In this document: piece by piece, positions 1 through 5,859 of the stretch
Layout of the letters: each line of letters starts with the position of its first letter
Position numbering within the stretch: position 1 is the stretch's first letter
Origin: Bacteroidales bacterium
GTDB taxonomy: Bacteria > Bacteroidota > Bacteroidia > Bacteroidales > JAOZTL01
Direction: 5' to 3'
DNA length: 6,178 nt
Assembly: GCA_029942205.1 (NCBI GenBank)
Contig: JAOZTL010000205.1
Location: forward strand, 1 to 6,178
Translations under genes and position numbers: made by a program
Notes under the pieces: generated by a model
Seen by the model: only the letters and a program-made list of their open reading frames with translations
Told to the model about the DNA's origin: nothing
Databases searched by the model: none

Positions 1-176
1 CCTCTGTTTCTTACAGATGGAATTATCTAGGGGACTAAGCGGACAAGCATATAAAATTTTAACCGTAGCTACGGCTATGCTGAAAATTTGAAGATTATAA
101 AACAAAAAAATATTTTGAATTTATTTCGGGTATTTTGATATTAAATTGGTATTAGATACACTTTGATTCCTCCCAC
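1..176. other. Intergenic edge region with palindrome
   Basis: No gene can be supported here. A short open frame (3-38) ends in TAA and reads SVSYRWNYLGD; it could be the tail of a gene cut off by the window edge, but 11 codons are too few to judge. The perfect 12-bp palindrome CCGTAGCTACGG lies at 63-74. It is flanked by AGCATA (46-51) and TATGCT (76-81), which could pair as an outer stem, and by AAAATTTT/AAAATTTG. The stretch from 83 to 176 is very AT-rich. It could be a small repeat or the terminator of the upstream gene; the sequence alone does not decide. Confidence 0.4.
46..81. repeat. Imperfect cruciform around CCGTAGCTACGG
   Basis: The perfect palindrome CCGTAGCTACGG (63-74) is enclosed by inverted AGCATA/TATGCT arms (46-51, 76-81). 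The spacers are unequal, about 11 nt on the left and 1 nt on the right. It is the only GC-rich patch in an AT-rich intergenic stretch. It does not share the core of the repeat family found in the rest of the window. Its function is unknown; a terminator or a protein-binding site is possible. Confidence 0.4.
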
Positions 177-206
177 TTGTTTGTTTGCGTATTGTTTTTA
201 CCTTTG
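177..206 (+). promoter_or_regulatory. Bacteroidota-type promoter of the methyltransferase gene
   Basis: TTG at 177-179 (-33 element) is followed, 19 nt later, by TACCTTTG at 199-206, which matches the phylum -7 consensus TAnnTTTG exactly. Transcription would begin a few bases after 206, leaving an untranslated leader of about 45-50 nt before ATG 261. The -33 TTG is the same triplet that would serve as start codon for the longest open frame, which argues against that start. Confidence 0.7.
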
Positions 207-260
207 CGAAAAACAAAAGAGCCTGCTCTCTCCGAAGAAATATTAAAAACACAACAAGTT

Positions 261-1424
261 ATGACCAACCAAGCTTTCAGTCTTTTTTTAGATAAACTCG
301 AACTCGTTTTGCACAACAACGAATTTGTGAAACTGAGCATCAGCAACAAAAGAGACAAAACATCGGACTTAAACAAAATAATGATTAAGCCCGTGGAAAT
401 AAAAAAAGGCAAACGGCTCTCTTTCGTTTATCGCCACCAAACCAAAGACATCACTAAAAACTACGAAAGCGAAGAGGCTATTCTTCAAATAAAACTCCTG
501 CTCGAAAACGATTTTCTGAATGCCGAGCTTTTTGCTATCAACGAGAATACGCAATTGTTTCATAACAACAAAGGGCAGGCGAGCATGAAAACGCACGAAG
601 CCACTTTCAAACAGTTACCGCCCTTGCAGCACGATCGCAACAAAAAAAGATTCATCTCGGTCGATAACAATGTTTACCTCCAAGAGCTAGGCATCAGCCA
701 AAACCAAAAGGTGAAGAAAAACATGAACGATAAATTTGTACAAATCAACAAGTATGTAGAAATTATCGACAAACAACTAAAAGAGTACGAAGGTGCAAAC
801 TCTCTCCGAATTGCCGACATGGGATCGGGAAAAGGATACCTCACTTTTGCGTTGTACGATCATTTGGTCAATAACCTGAAACTTCAACCATCGATCACGG
901 GCGTGGAATTTCGTCAAGAGCTGGTGGATAGTTGCAACCAAATAGCTCGGAAAGCAAACTTTGAGCAATTAAGTTTTGTGCAAGGAACAATCGAAAAAGC
1001 TGAACTGCAAGCCATAGACGTACTCATTGCACTGCATGCCTGCGACACGGCTACCGACGAAGCTATATTCCGTGGCATACAAGCCGATGCTTCATTAATT
1101 GTGGTTGCGCCTTGTTGCCACAAACAGATTCGTAAGCAATTTGATGTAAACAATGAGCTGGCACAAATCGTGAAACATGGTATTCTGAAAGAACGCCAAG
1201 CTGAACTGATCACCGACGGGCTACGTGCCTTGATTATGGAAGCATACGGCTACAAGACCAAAGTATTTGAGTTTATATCTACCGAACATACACCCAAAAA
1301 TGTGCTGATTGTGGGGACTAAAGCAAAGGTGAAAAAAAATAATACCGAAATTCTTCAGCAAATAGAGAAAATAAAAATGCTCTTTGGTATCAAAGAGCAT
1401 TATCTGGAAATATTATTAAAATAG
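261..1424 (+). CDS. Class I SAM-dependent methyltransferase, substrate unknown
   Basis: The 387-aa protein has a Rossmann-type SAM-binding domain in its C-terminal half. Motif I is IADMGSGKGYLTFAL (residues 184-198), followed by the acidic end of strand 2 in ITGVEF (E216). IDVLIALHACDTATDEAI (252-269) is the motif IV region, and APCCHKQIR lies at 283-291. The motif I, LHACDTATD and CCH arrangement resembles the Methyltransf_32 group that includes eukaryotic METTL25/GSTCD-type proteins; this assignment is by pattern only. Residues 1-150 form a lysine-rich N-terminal region with no motif I recognise, possibly a substrate or RNA-binding part (inference). ATG 261 was chosen because the longer frame from TTG 177 starts in the promoter -33 box, upstream of the expected transcript start. 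No Shine-Dalgarno site is visible, as is usual in this phylum. The TAG stop lies in the first bases of an intergenic repeat whose hairpin can act as terminator. Confidence 0.88.
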   Translation: MTNQAFSLFLDKLELVLHNNEFVKLSISNKRDKTSDLNKIMIKPVEIKKGKRLSFVYRHQTKDITKNYESEEAILQIKLLLENDFLNAELFAINENTQLFHNNKGQASMKTHEATFKQLPPLQHDRNKKRFISVDNNVYLQELGISQNQKVKKNMNDKFVQINKYVEIIDKQLKEYEGANSLRIADMGSGKGYLTFALYDHLVNNLKLQPSITGVEFRQELVDSCNQIARKANFEQLSFVQGTIEKAELQAIDVLIALHACDTATDEAIFRGIQADASLIVVAPCCHKQIRKQFDVNNELAQIVKHGILKERQAELITDGLRALIMEAYGYKTKVFEFISTEHTPKNVLIVGTKAKVKKNNTEILQQIEKIKMLFGIKEHYLEILLK

Positions 1425-1439
1425 CACTTCGTGCTTTTT
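1423..1439 (+). terminator. Probable terminator of the methyltransferase gene
   Basis: The hairpin AGCAC-TTC-GTGCT (1423-1435) is followed by a T run to 1439, giving a 5-bp stem, a 3-nt loop and a U tract. The stem begins inside the TAG stop codon (1422-1424). The hairpin is also the outer end of a repeat unit. The stem is short, so termination strength is uncertain. Confidence 0.5.
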
Positions 1440-1643
1440 GATGTTGCTTACGCACTTATTATAAACTTATCGAAAATAAATATACAATAATGATGCGAGC
1501 ACTTCGTGCTTTTTGATGTTGCTTACGCACTTATTACAACACTTCGTTAAATTTATAATTGACAATGAATAATTGATGATTATTTTACTGATAAACAGTA
1601 GCTTGCTAGTGCGTAAGCAACATCAAGCAGGTCAAAGACCTTA
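1423..1643. repeat. Intergenic inverted-repeat element, copy A (nested)
   Basis: Two identical 39-bp plus-oriented units (1423-1461 and 1498-1536) each consist of the hairpin AGCACTTCGTGCT, a T run, and the core TTGATGTTGCTTACGCAC. One minus-oriented unit closes the element at 1609-1643: its core is the exact 18-bp reverse complement (1609-1626) and it ends in the hairpin GGTCAAAGACC (1630-1640) plus TTA. The element fills the whole gap between two convergent genes. Both stop codons (TAG 1422-1424, and TAA read from 1643-1641) fall in its terminal bases. It looks like a MITE/REP-like unit with terminal inverted repeats; no open frame lies inside. Confidence 0.8.
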
Positions 1644-2216
1644 TTTTTCGGTAAAATCGGTAGGTATCTCAAATAGATCTTGTGAAATACTACCTTCTTT
1701 GATTTTTTTAGCTTCCATCACAATAGTGAAACCTTGACTCTCGACTTCCATCTTCAACATCAAGTCGTTCCAAATCCAGAATTTGCCAATCGCTCCGTCT
1801 TTATCCATACCATAAATGATACATTTTTTACCCATAAAGGTTTCTGTTCCGTTTTTAGTAATTCCTGCTTCGGCTTCAGCCAACTCTTCAAAGTTCATGT
1901 TAGAATAATCGCCTGCTTTTTCTTTAAACAAGGCTTTTTCGTATGTTTTTGCAATCATATCTAAGGAATACACGTATTCGTCCTTACGAAAAGTACGAGA
2001 CTCAATCAATTGTCCAAACATCTCCATTTTGACTACAGTACATTCTCTTGCACCATAATTATCAAAATGCAACGTACTGTTAATCATCATTCCTAACATT
2101 TCCATCTCATACTCAACTGTACCAGATTTTATAGAGTATGTTTTTTTCCCTTGTGAATAGCCTGAAAGCGATATTCCGAATAATGCAATTATTAAAATTA
2201 CGACTGTTTTCTTCAT
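1641..2216 (-). CDS. Secreted protein of unknown function (DUF4412-like pattern)
   Basis: The 191-aa protein starts with a typical Sec signal peptide: MKK, a hydrophobic stretch at about residues 4-16, then GYSQ with probable cleavage near residue 22. There is no lipobox cysteine, so it is expected in the periplasm or outside the cell. The mature part has alternating strand-like segments (GTVEYEMEM, STLHFDNYGARECTVVKM, FWIWNDLMLKMEVE), giving a beta-rich LolA-like or DUF4412-like look. That resemblance comes from pattern memory and is not proven. Purine-rich AAAAGAAA precedes the ATG, and no TAnnTTTG promoter is seen in the 81-nt gap behind it. It is therefore probably read from the phosphatase gene upstream, through or past repeat copy B. 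The stop codon TAA is the first triplet of the closing arm of repeat copy A. The function is unknown. Confidence 0.85.
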   Translation of the reverse strand: MKKTVVILIIALFGISLSGYSQGKKTYSIKSGTVEYEMEMLGMMINSTLHFDNYGARECTVVKMEMFGQLIESRTFRKDEYVYSLDMIAKTYEKALFKEKAGDYSNMNFEELAEAEAGITKNGTETFMGKKCIIYGMDKDGAIGKFWIWNDLMLKMEVESQGFTIVMEAKKIKEGSISQDLFEIPTDFTEK

Positions 2217-2242
2217 TATTTCTTTTTATTAAAATTAATATA

Positions 2243-2296
2243 AGCACTTCGTGCTATTTAATGTTTTACACATTTGTGTAAAGTCTTCGACCTTAA
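2243..2296. repeat. Intergenic inverted-repeat element, copy B (short)
   Basis: The element carries three small hairpins in a row: AGCACTTCGTGCT (2243-2255), TTTACAC-ATTT-GTGTAAA (2265-2282), and GTC-TTC-GAC within AAGTCTTCGACCTTA (2281-2295). The first is identical to the end hairpin of copy A and is followed by ATTTAATGTT, a degenerate core. The last sits 2 nt beyond the stop codon of the upstream minus-strand phosphatase gene. The array could weaken or end transcription between the two minus-strand genes, or protect mRNA ends. Confidence 0.65.
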
Positions 2297-2297
2297 T

Positions 2298-4373
2298 TTA
2301 TATCCGAACTCCGAGTATTGTTATATCATCACGTTGTTCTTCTGCTGCTTGGTGGTTTTCTAATTCATAAATTAATGCTTCTTTTTGTGAAATCATTGGT
2401 AAGTAAGCAATTTCAGATAGTGTTTTTGTAAAGCGAGTTGTTCCATATTTTTTACGCAAAAAATCGTTCTGATCCACCATGCCATCCGTTGTTAAATAAA
2501 GCATATCTCCTTTACTTAATTTCAAATCATAATTGGTGTAAGTAGAAAATTCACTTTGTCTCCCTCCTATTGGTTTAATGTCGCCTCGTATTCTAAGTAG
2601 CTTATCATCACTGAAATAATAAAGCGGACGCTTTGCTCCAGCAAAAATAACTTCGACATCATTATTTTTGTTTTGCGAATGTTTTATTGCACATAAAGCA
2701 ACATCCATCCCGTCATCATTAAACGTTATATCTTGCTTTAAAGTGTTTCGCACACCTTTATCCAATAAATTTAATATTTTACTCGGATCATAAATTTTAT
2801 TGGATTTGATTATTTCTGTCAATAAAATATGCCCAATCAAGGACATGAACGCTCCAGGTACGCCATGCCCAGTGCAGTCAATTGCAGCTATTAAAGTAGT
2901 TTGTTTGTCTTCCGATTGTGCATACCAGTAAAAATCGCCCGAAACAATATCCTTTGGTCGATAAATAATGAAGTAGTCAATGATTTTACGTAGGCTCTTA
3001 CGTTCGGGGAAAATTGCATTTTGTATCCGTAAGCTGTATTTAATACTACTTGTAATATTATTTTTTGCTTTTTCAAGCTCCTCTTTGCTCAATGCTAGTG
3101 CCTCTGTTTGTACAGCAAGTTCTTCGGCTTGCGAAAACATTTCCTCTTTTTGTTGAAACAAAACATTATTTTGCTTTAATGCCTCTTCTTTTTGCTGCAC
3201 AAGTACTTCATTCATTTTTATCCGCTTGCGTATATTTTTATATTGAAGCATAGCAAACATCACCATCATCAATAAGAAAAAGCCAACTGCCCAAATAAGA
3301 ATTTCTTTTCGCTCTCTGTCTGCTTGATCCAACACGAGCCGTTGTCGCAAAATTTTATTTTCGACTTCGGCTTTTTCGCTTTCATAAACGGCTTCTAATT
3401 GAGCTAGTTCTTTGAAGTTTTGTTGTTGTTCAATACTATCGGCTAATGATTGATATTTTCGGTTATAATTTATTGCTTTTTTATATTGTCCTCGGTATTC
3501 GTAAATGTAGGATAGTTCGGAATAAGCATCTCGCATAATTTCGAGAGAGCCATATTTTTCGGCTATTCGTATAGCAGCTTGCGTATGGGTGTATGCTTTT
3601 GCGTATTCTGCTTGACTGCGAAAGAGTTCTCCTAGTTTTATTTCGGTTAATGCTATTTCATAAATATCACCCAATTCCTGTTTTATCGCAAGTGCTTTTT
3701 CGAGATAGCCTTGTGCCAAATCGGCATTCCCTCGTAACATTTCCACTGTACCTACTTGGTGATAGCTTTCTGCTATTCCTTTTATTTCGTCTTGATCTAT
3801 ACGTATTTCCAATGCCGAATTCAAATAGTTGATTGCTCGCTTGTAGTCGCCTAGCATCCGATAGCAAGTTCCCATGTTGTTATAGGTATTGCTCAAGCTC
3901 AAGGTGTCTCGCATGCTGATTTTCAAATTGCGTGAAGTAGAAAAATAGTGTAAGGCAGATTTATATTTGCCTGTATTCATATTTATCATTCCTAAGTTGT
4001 TGTACGCTTTGGCTATTCCCAAGGAATCGTGCAAGTTTTCGGATATACGTAAGTATTTCAGATAAAAACTTACTCCTTTTTCATAATCGCCCAGATAATA
4101 GTATGAAGTGCCTGCCTCTTTATAAGCAATCCCTAAATATTTCTCGTTGAATGATTTTTTGGCTAAATCAATTGCTTGTTTATTATACTTAATAGCAGCA
4201 CGTGGATTTGTAGAATTATAATGATCTATCAATAAAAAAAGAGAAAAAAGTTTACTACTATCCGTTTTTGCATGTTCTAATGCATAAAGCATTTCTGATT
4301 CGATAGTGCTACGTTGCCCTATTGAATAGACCGATAATAAACATAAAAGAATCAATAAATTTATTTTTCTCAT
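2298..4373 (-). CDS. TPR sensor / SpoIIE-type PP2C serine phosphatase
   Basis: The 691-aa protein has, in order: a signal peptide (1-19, ending YSIGQ); about six TPR-like repeats at strict 40-residue spacing (from about 81, 121, 161, 201, 241 and 281, each with the A..Y..LG..Y...GDY..A pattern) and a degenerate one before them; one membrane helix (about 358-376); a coiled coil with a repeated QQKEE motif (about 380-437); and a SpoIIE/PP2C domain (about 445-691). The phosphatase motifs are intact: RPKDIVSGDFYW (D480), AIDCTGHGVPGAFM (D499), YLTTDGMVDQ (D630) and RDDITILG (D682/D683). The TPR region should lie outside the cytoplasm and the phosphatase inside. This TPR-TM-PP2C plan is common in Bacteroidota and parallels TPR sensor kinases; it would remove phosphate from serine or threonine, classically on STAS-type partners, but no partner is encoded nearby. 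The start at 4373 gives a complete signal peptide; its Shine-Dalgarno site lies 22 nt upstream, in front of a mini-ORF. Confidence 0.93.
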   Translation of the reverse strand: MRKINLLILLCLLSVYSIGQRSTIESEMLYALEHAKTDSSKLFSLFLLIDHYNSTNPRAAIKYNKQAIDLAKKSFNEKYLGIAYKEAGTSYYYLGDYEKGVSFYLKYLRISENLHDSLGIAKAYNNLGMINMNTGKYKSALHYFSTSRNLKISMRDTLSLSNTYNNMGTCYRMLGDYKRAINYLNSALEIRIDQDEIKGIAESYHQVGTVEMLRGNADLAQGYLEKALAIKQELGDIYEIALTEIKLGELFRSQAEYAKAYTHTQAAIRIAEKYGSLEIMRDAYSELSYIYEYRGQYKKAINYNRKYQSLADSIEQQQNFKELAQLEAVYESEKAEVENKILRQRLVLDQADRERKEILIWAVGFFLLMMVMFAMLQYKNIRKRIKMNEVLVQQKEEALKQNNVLFQQKEEMFSQAEELAVQTEALALSKEELEKAKNNITSSIKYSLRIQNAIFPERKSLRKIIDYFIIYRPKDIVSGDFYWYAQSEDKQTTLIAAIDCTGHGVPGAFMSLIGHILLTEIIKSNKIYDPSKILNLLDKGVRNTLKQDITFNDDGMDVALCAIKHSQNKNNDVEVIFAGAKRPLYYFSDDKLLRIRGDIKPIGGRQSEFSTYTNYDLKLSKGDMLYLTTDGMVDQNDFLRKKYGTTRFTKTLSEIAYLPMISQKEALIYELENHQAAEEQRDDITILGVRI

Positions 4374-4387
4374 TACTTCTGGATCAT
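4373..4387 (-). CDS. Four-codon leader mini-ORF overlapping the phosphatase start
   Basis: On the minus strand AGGAGA (4401-4396) stands 8 nt before an ATG at 4387, which opens ATG ATC CAG AAG TAA. The last A of TAA is the first base of the phosphatase ATG (4373), giving TAATG. The Shine-Dalgarno site is well spaced for the mini-ORF and too far (22 nt) from the phosphatase start. Translation of the phosphatase by termination and re-initiation is therefore plausible. Whether the peptide is made is unknown; the arrangement could also be chance. Confidence 0.45.
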   Translation of the reverse strand: MIQK

Positions 4388-4395
4388 TATTAAAG

Positions 4396-4401
4396 TCTCC
4401 T
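4396..4401 (-). promoter_or_regulatory. Shine-Dalgarno site AGGAGA before mini-ORF
   Basis: AGGAGA is a strong match to the anti-Shine-Dalgarno sequence, and no comparable site is seen before the other genes here. It lies 8 nt before the mini-ORF ATG and 22 nt before the phosphatase ATG. Confidence 0.55.
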
Positions 4402-4493
4402 ATTTATTTTAATTAAGGAACATGCAATAATTATACTCGTTCATTTATCCTTTAATTTCGCCTAACTATTATAACTTATTTAATTTGCGTTCC

Positions 4494-4647
4494 TAAGCTC
4501 TTCGGACTTTTTGATATTGCTTACTTAATTTTGTAGAGCCCGACGATTTCGCAAGATATAGAATTGCATGTTTTCTTTTTGATAAGTTACTGATTATACA
4601 AGTTTTACACACATACATAAACAACATCAAATAAAACAAAAACCTTC
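4494..4647. repeat. Intergenic inverted-repeat element, copy C
   Basis: The plus-oriented arm (4494-4530) reads AAGCTCTTCGGACT followed by TTTTTGATATTGCTTAC. The minus-oriented arm (4612-4647) reads, in reverse complement, AAGG then TTTGATGTTGTTTATG. Both are diverged copies of the core seen in copy A. The spacer of about 80 nt has no open frame. If the phosphatase is transcribed from the candidate promoter at 4672-4703, this element would lie in its leader RNA. Confidence 0.6.
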
Positions 4648-4671
4648 GCTTTGGCTATAAATATAAGAAAC

Positions 4672-4703
4672 AAATATAAATCTTACCTTCAAATATAACA
4701 AAC
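4672..4703 (-). promoter_or_regulatory. Candidate promoter for the phosphatase gene
   Basis: Read on the minus strand, TTTG (4703-4700) is followed after 20 nt by TATATTTG (4679-4672), an exact fit to the Bacteroidota TTTG/TAnnTTTG promoter. It is the nearest exact match upstream of the phosphatase start. A second TATATTTG (4698-4691) overlaps it. Use of this promoter would give a leader of roughly 290 nt that includes repeat copy C. Confidence 0.45.
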
Positions 4704-4730
4704 TTAAATGATTCTGTTATCATAAAAAAC

Positions 4731-4884
4731 AGGTCTTTCATCAAAAAAAAACACGGATAGCTTGTTTCCTTTGAACAAGATAAAGTAATAGTCTAAAAAA
4801 AACAGACACTTTAACTTCTATTCTATTGATTGTTTTTCCTCATAACACAAGTGCGAAAACAACATCAAATAAATCGAATACCTT
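4731..4884. repeat. Intergenic inverted-repeat element, copy D (one clear arm)
   Basis: The minus-oriented arm at 4847-4884 is clear: in reverse complement it begins AAGGTATTCGATT and continues TTTGATGTTGTTTTCGCAC, close to the family core. The opposite arm would have to be the weak AGGTCTTTCATC at 4734-4745, which lacks a recognisable core. The left boundary is therefore uncertain. Confidence 0.45.
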
Positions 4885-5304
4885 ACTTTAGACTAAAACT
4901 ATGGATATAAAAATGATTTATTTTAAGATTAGCTATGTTTAACTAATGAATGCCTAGGATATAATTACTTATGACTGCTTTTTCATTCAAATATTGCAAA
5001 GAAATTGAGTTAATAAAGGTATTTTCGGCATATTTAGATCCATTATTCTATTCTAATCCGTTAATTACAAATGAATTATAATCTCACAAACAAATAGATT
5101 CTTTATTAAATTTAAAATCTTCTTTTAGACAATTTCAATACTCTAATTAAATGCATTTCAATACTCATACTTCATCAAAATCATTTAATACGATTATTTC
5201 ACTTCATCTTACTTCATTAGAAAGCATTCGTATAACACAAAATATATTTGTACTAGTTTTTTTTTCTATTGTCTCTACGTAAATCAAAAACAACGATTAA
5301 ATAT

Positions 5305-5445
5305 AAGGTCTTTCTTATTGATGTTGCTGTCGCACTTATACAAAGATCAATGACTTATCGAAAAATAAATATACAATTCTGTATCTTACTGAATCGCTGA
5401 TATTTACAGAATCACATGAACAACATTAAATAGGTCGAAGAACTT
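5305..5445. repeat. Intergenic inverted-repeat element, copy E (complete)
   Basis: The left arm (5305-5340) reads AAGGTCTTTC, then TTGATGTTGCTGTCGCAC. The right arm (5411-5445), in reverse complement, reads AAGTTCTTCGACC, then TATTTAATGTTGTTCATG. The element is about 141 bp with terminal inverted repeats of about 35 bp, ends in TAAG...CTTA, and contains no open frame. Its interior at 5353-5377 nearly repeats 1465-1488 of copy A, which suggests both derive from one longer element. It ends about 35 bp before the tRNA promoter. Confidence 0.7.
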
Positions 5446-5480
5446 AGTCAAAAAAAAAACATCTTTTTTTGCAAAAAAAT

Positions 5481-5510
5481 TTTGTAGAACAAAAAAAACA
5501 TCTACTTTTG
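5481..5510 (+). promoter_or_regulatory. Promoter of tRNA-Phe
   Basis: TTTG (5481-5484) and TACTTTTG (5503-5510) are separated by 18 nt and match the Bacteroidota -33/-7 consensus exactly. The -7 box ends 17 nt before the mature tRNA 5' end, leaving a short 5' leader for RNase P to remove. A look-alike of the -7 region without its TA lies 39 bp upstream (5449-5473). Confidence 0.75.
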
Positions 5511-5527
5511 CATCGCAATCAGGCAAT

Positions 5528-5600
<73 letters not shown>

Positions 5601-5603
5601 CTT

Positions 5604-5645
5604 AAAAGACCGAAAGACAATATGTTTTTCGGTCTTTTGCTTTTT
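5604..5645 (+). terminator. Rho-independent terminator after tRNA-Phe
   Basis: AAAAGACCGAAA (5604-5615) pairs perfectly with TTTCGGTCTTTT (5627-5638), giving a 12-bp stem with an 11-nt loop, followed by GC and a T run (5641-5645). The A/T-flanked stem is symmetric enough to end transcription from the opposite side too, where the small membrane-protein genes end at 5668. Confidence 0.8.
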
Positions 5646-5667
5646 AGTAATCTGACAAAGAAAATAA

Positions 5668-5856
5668 TTATGGACCAAGCGTAACCACTAATAACCAGGG
5701 TAATAAAGTCAGAATACTTACCATAACTCCAATTTTAGAAAGGGCTTTATGTTTTTTTCCTCGCATGGATATTAATCCTAAAATAATGCCTATTACACTA
5801 CCCACAAAGGCTAAAATAATTCCTGATAAGCCTATCAGAATAGAGGCTTTTGCCAT
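5668..5856 (-). CDS. Small membrane protein with two helices
   Basis: The 62-aa protein has two hydrophobic helices (about residues 5-31 and 42-60). They are joined by a short basic loop RGKKHKALSK, so by the positive-inside rule the loop should face the cytoplasm. The glycine-rich first helix (G9, G12, G19, G23, G27) suits close helix packing. The layout recalls short DUF4190-like membrane proteins, but I do not recognise the family and assign no function. It starts 3 nt after the stop of a 38-codon upstream frame, with AAGGA spanning the junction, so the two are probably translated together. Its stop lies 23 nt from the base of the tRNA terminator, in convergent orientation. Confidence 0.7.
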   Translation of the reverse strand: MAKASILIGLSGIILAFVGSVIGIILGLISMRGKKHKALSKIGVMVSILTLLPWLLVVTLGP

Positions 5857-5859
5857 TCC

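Larger units (their letters stand above)
4374..5480. other. 1.1-kb AT-rich gap with no convincing gene
   Basis: No frame of recognisable protein character is present on either strand. The stretch holds three repeat-family elements (4494-4647, about 4731-4884, 5305-5445), one candidate minus-strand promoter (4672-4703), and a TATATTTG box on the plus strand (5243-5250) that lacks a -33 partner. Between 4886 and 5304 there is only low-complexity sequence with a 12-bp direct repeat ATTTCAATACTC (5132-5143, 5155-5166), three ACTTCAT copies (5169, 5201, 5211), and a 36-codon frame at 4971-5081 with no recognisable features. Confidence 0.6.

Noticed and set aside
152..412. Open frame on the minus strand across the promoter and start of the methyltransferase gene
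   Set aside because: It runs antisense to the real gene, its translation has no recognisable features, and it would cross the promoter and gene start.
914..1213. 99-codon minus-strand frame inside the methyltransferase gene
   Set aside because: It lies opposite the conserved SAM-binding motifs; its cysteine- and serine-rich translation is a typical antisense shadow.
1423..1536. Repeated units considered as a CRISPR array
   Set aside because: Only two direct units occur, other copies are inverted and scattered, spacers are irregular, and no cas gene is present.
3593..3832. Plus-strand frame opposite the TPR region
   Set aside because: Leucine- and phenylalanine-rich shadow of the TPR coding sequence, with no start signals.
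4971..5081. 36-codon plus-strand frame (MTAFSFKYCKEIELIKV...)
   Set aside because: No promoter, no well-spaced ribosome site and no recognisable motif; a frame of this length is expected by chance in 1.1 kb of non-coding DNA.
5243..5250. TATATTTG as a plus-strand promoter for a small RNA
   Set aside because: No TTG/TTTG is found at the required distance upstream and no gene or clear structured RNA follows before repeat copy E.
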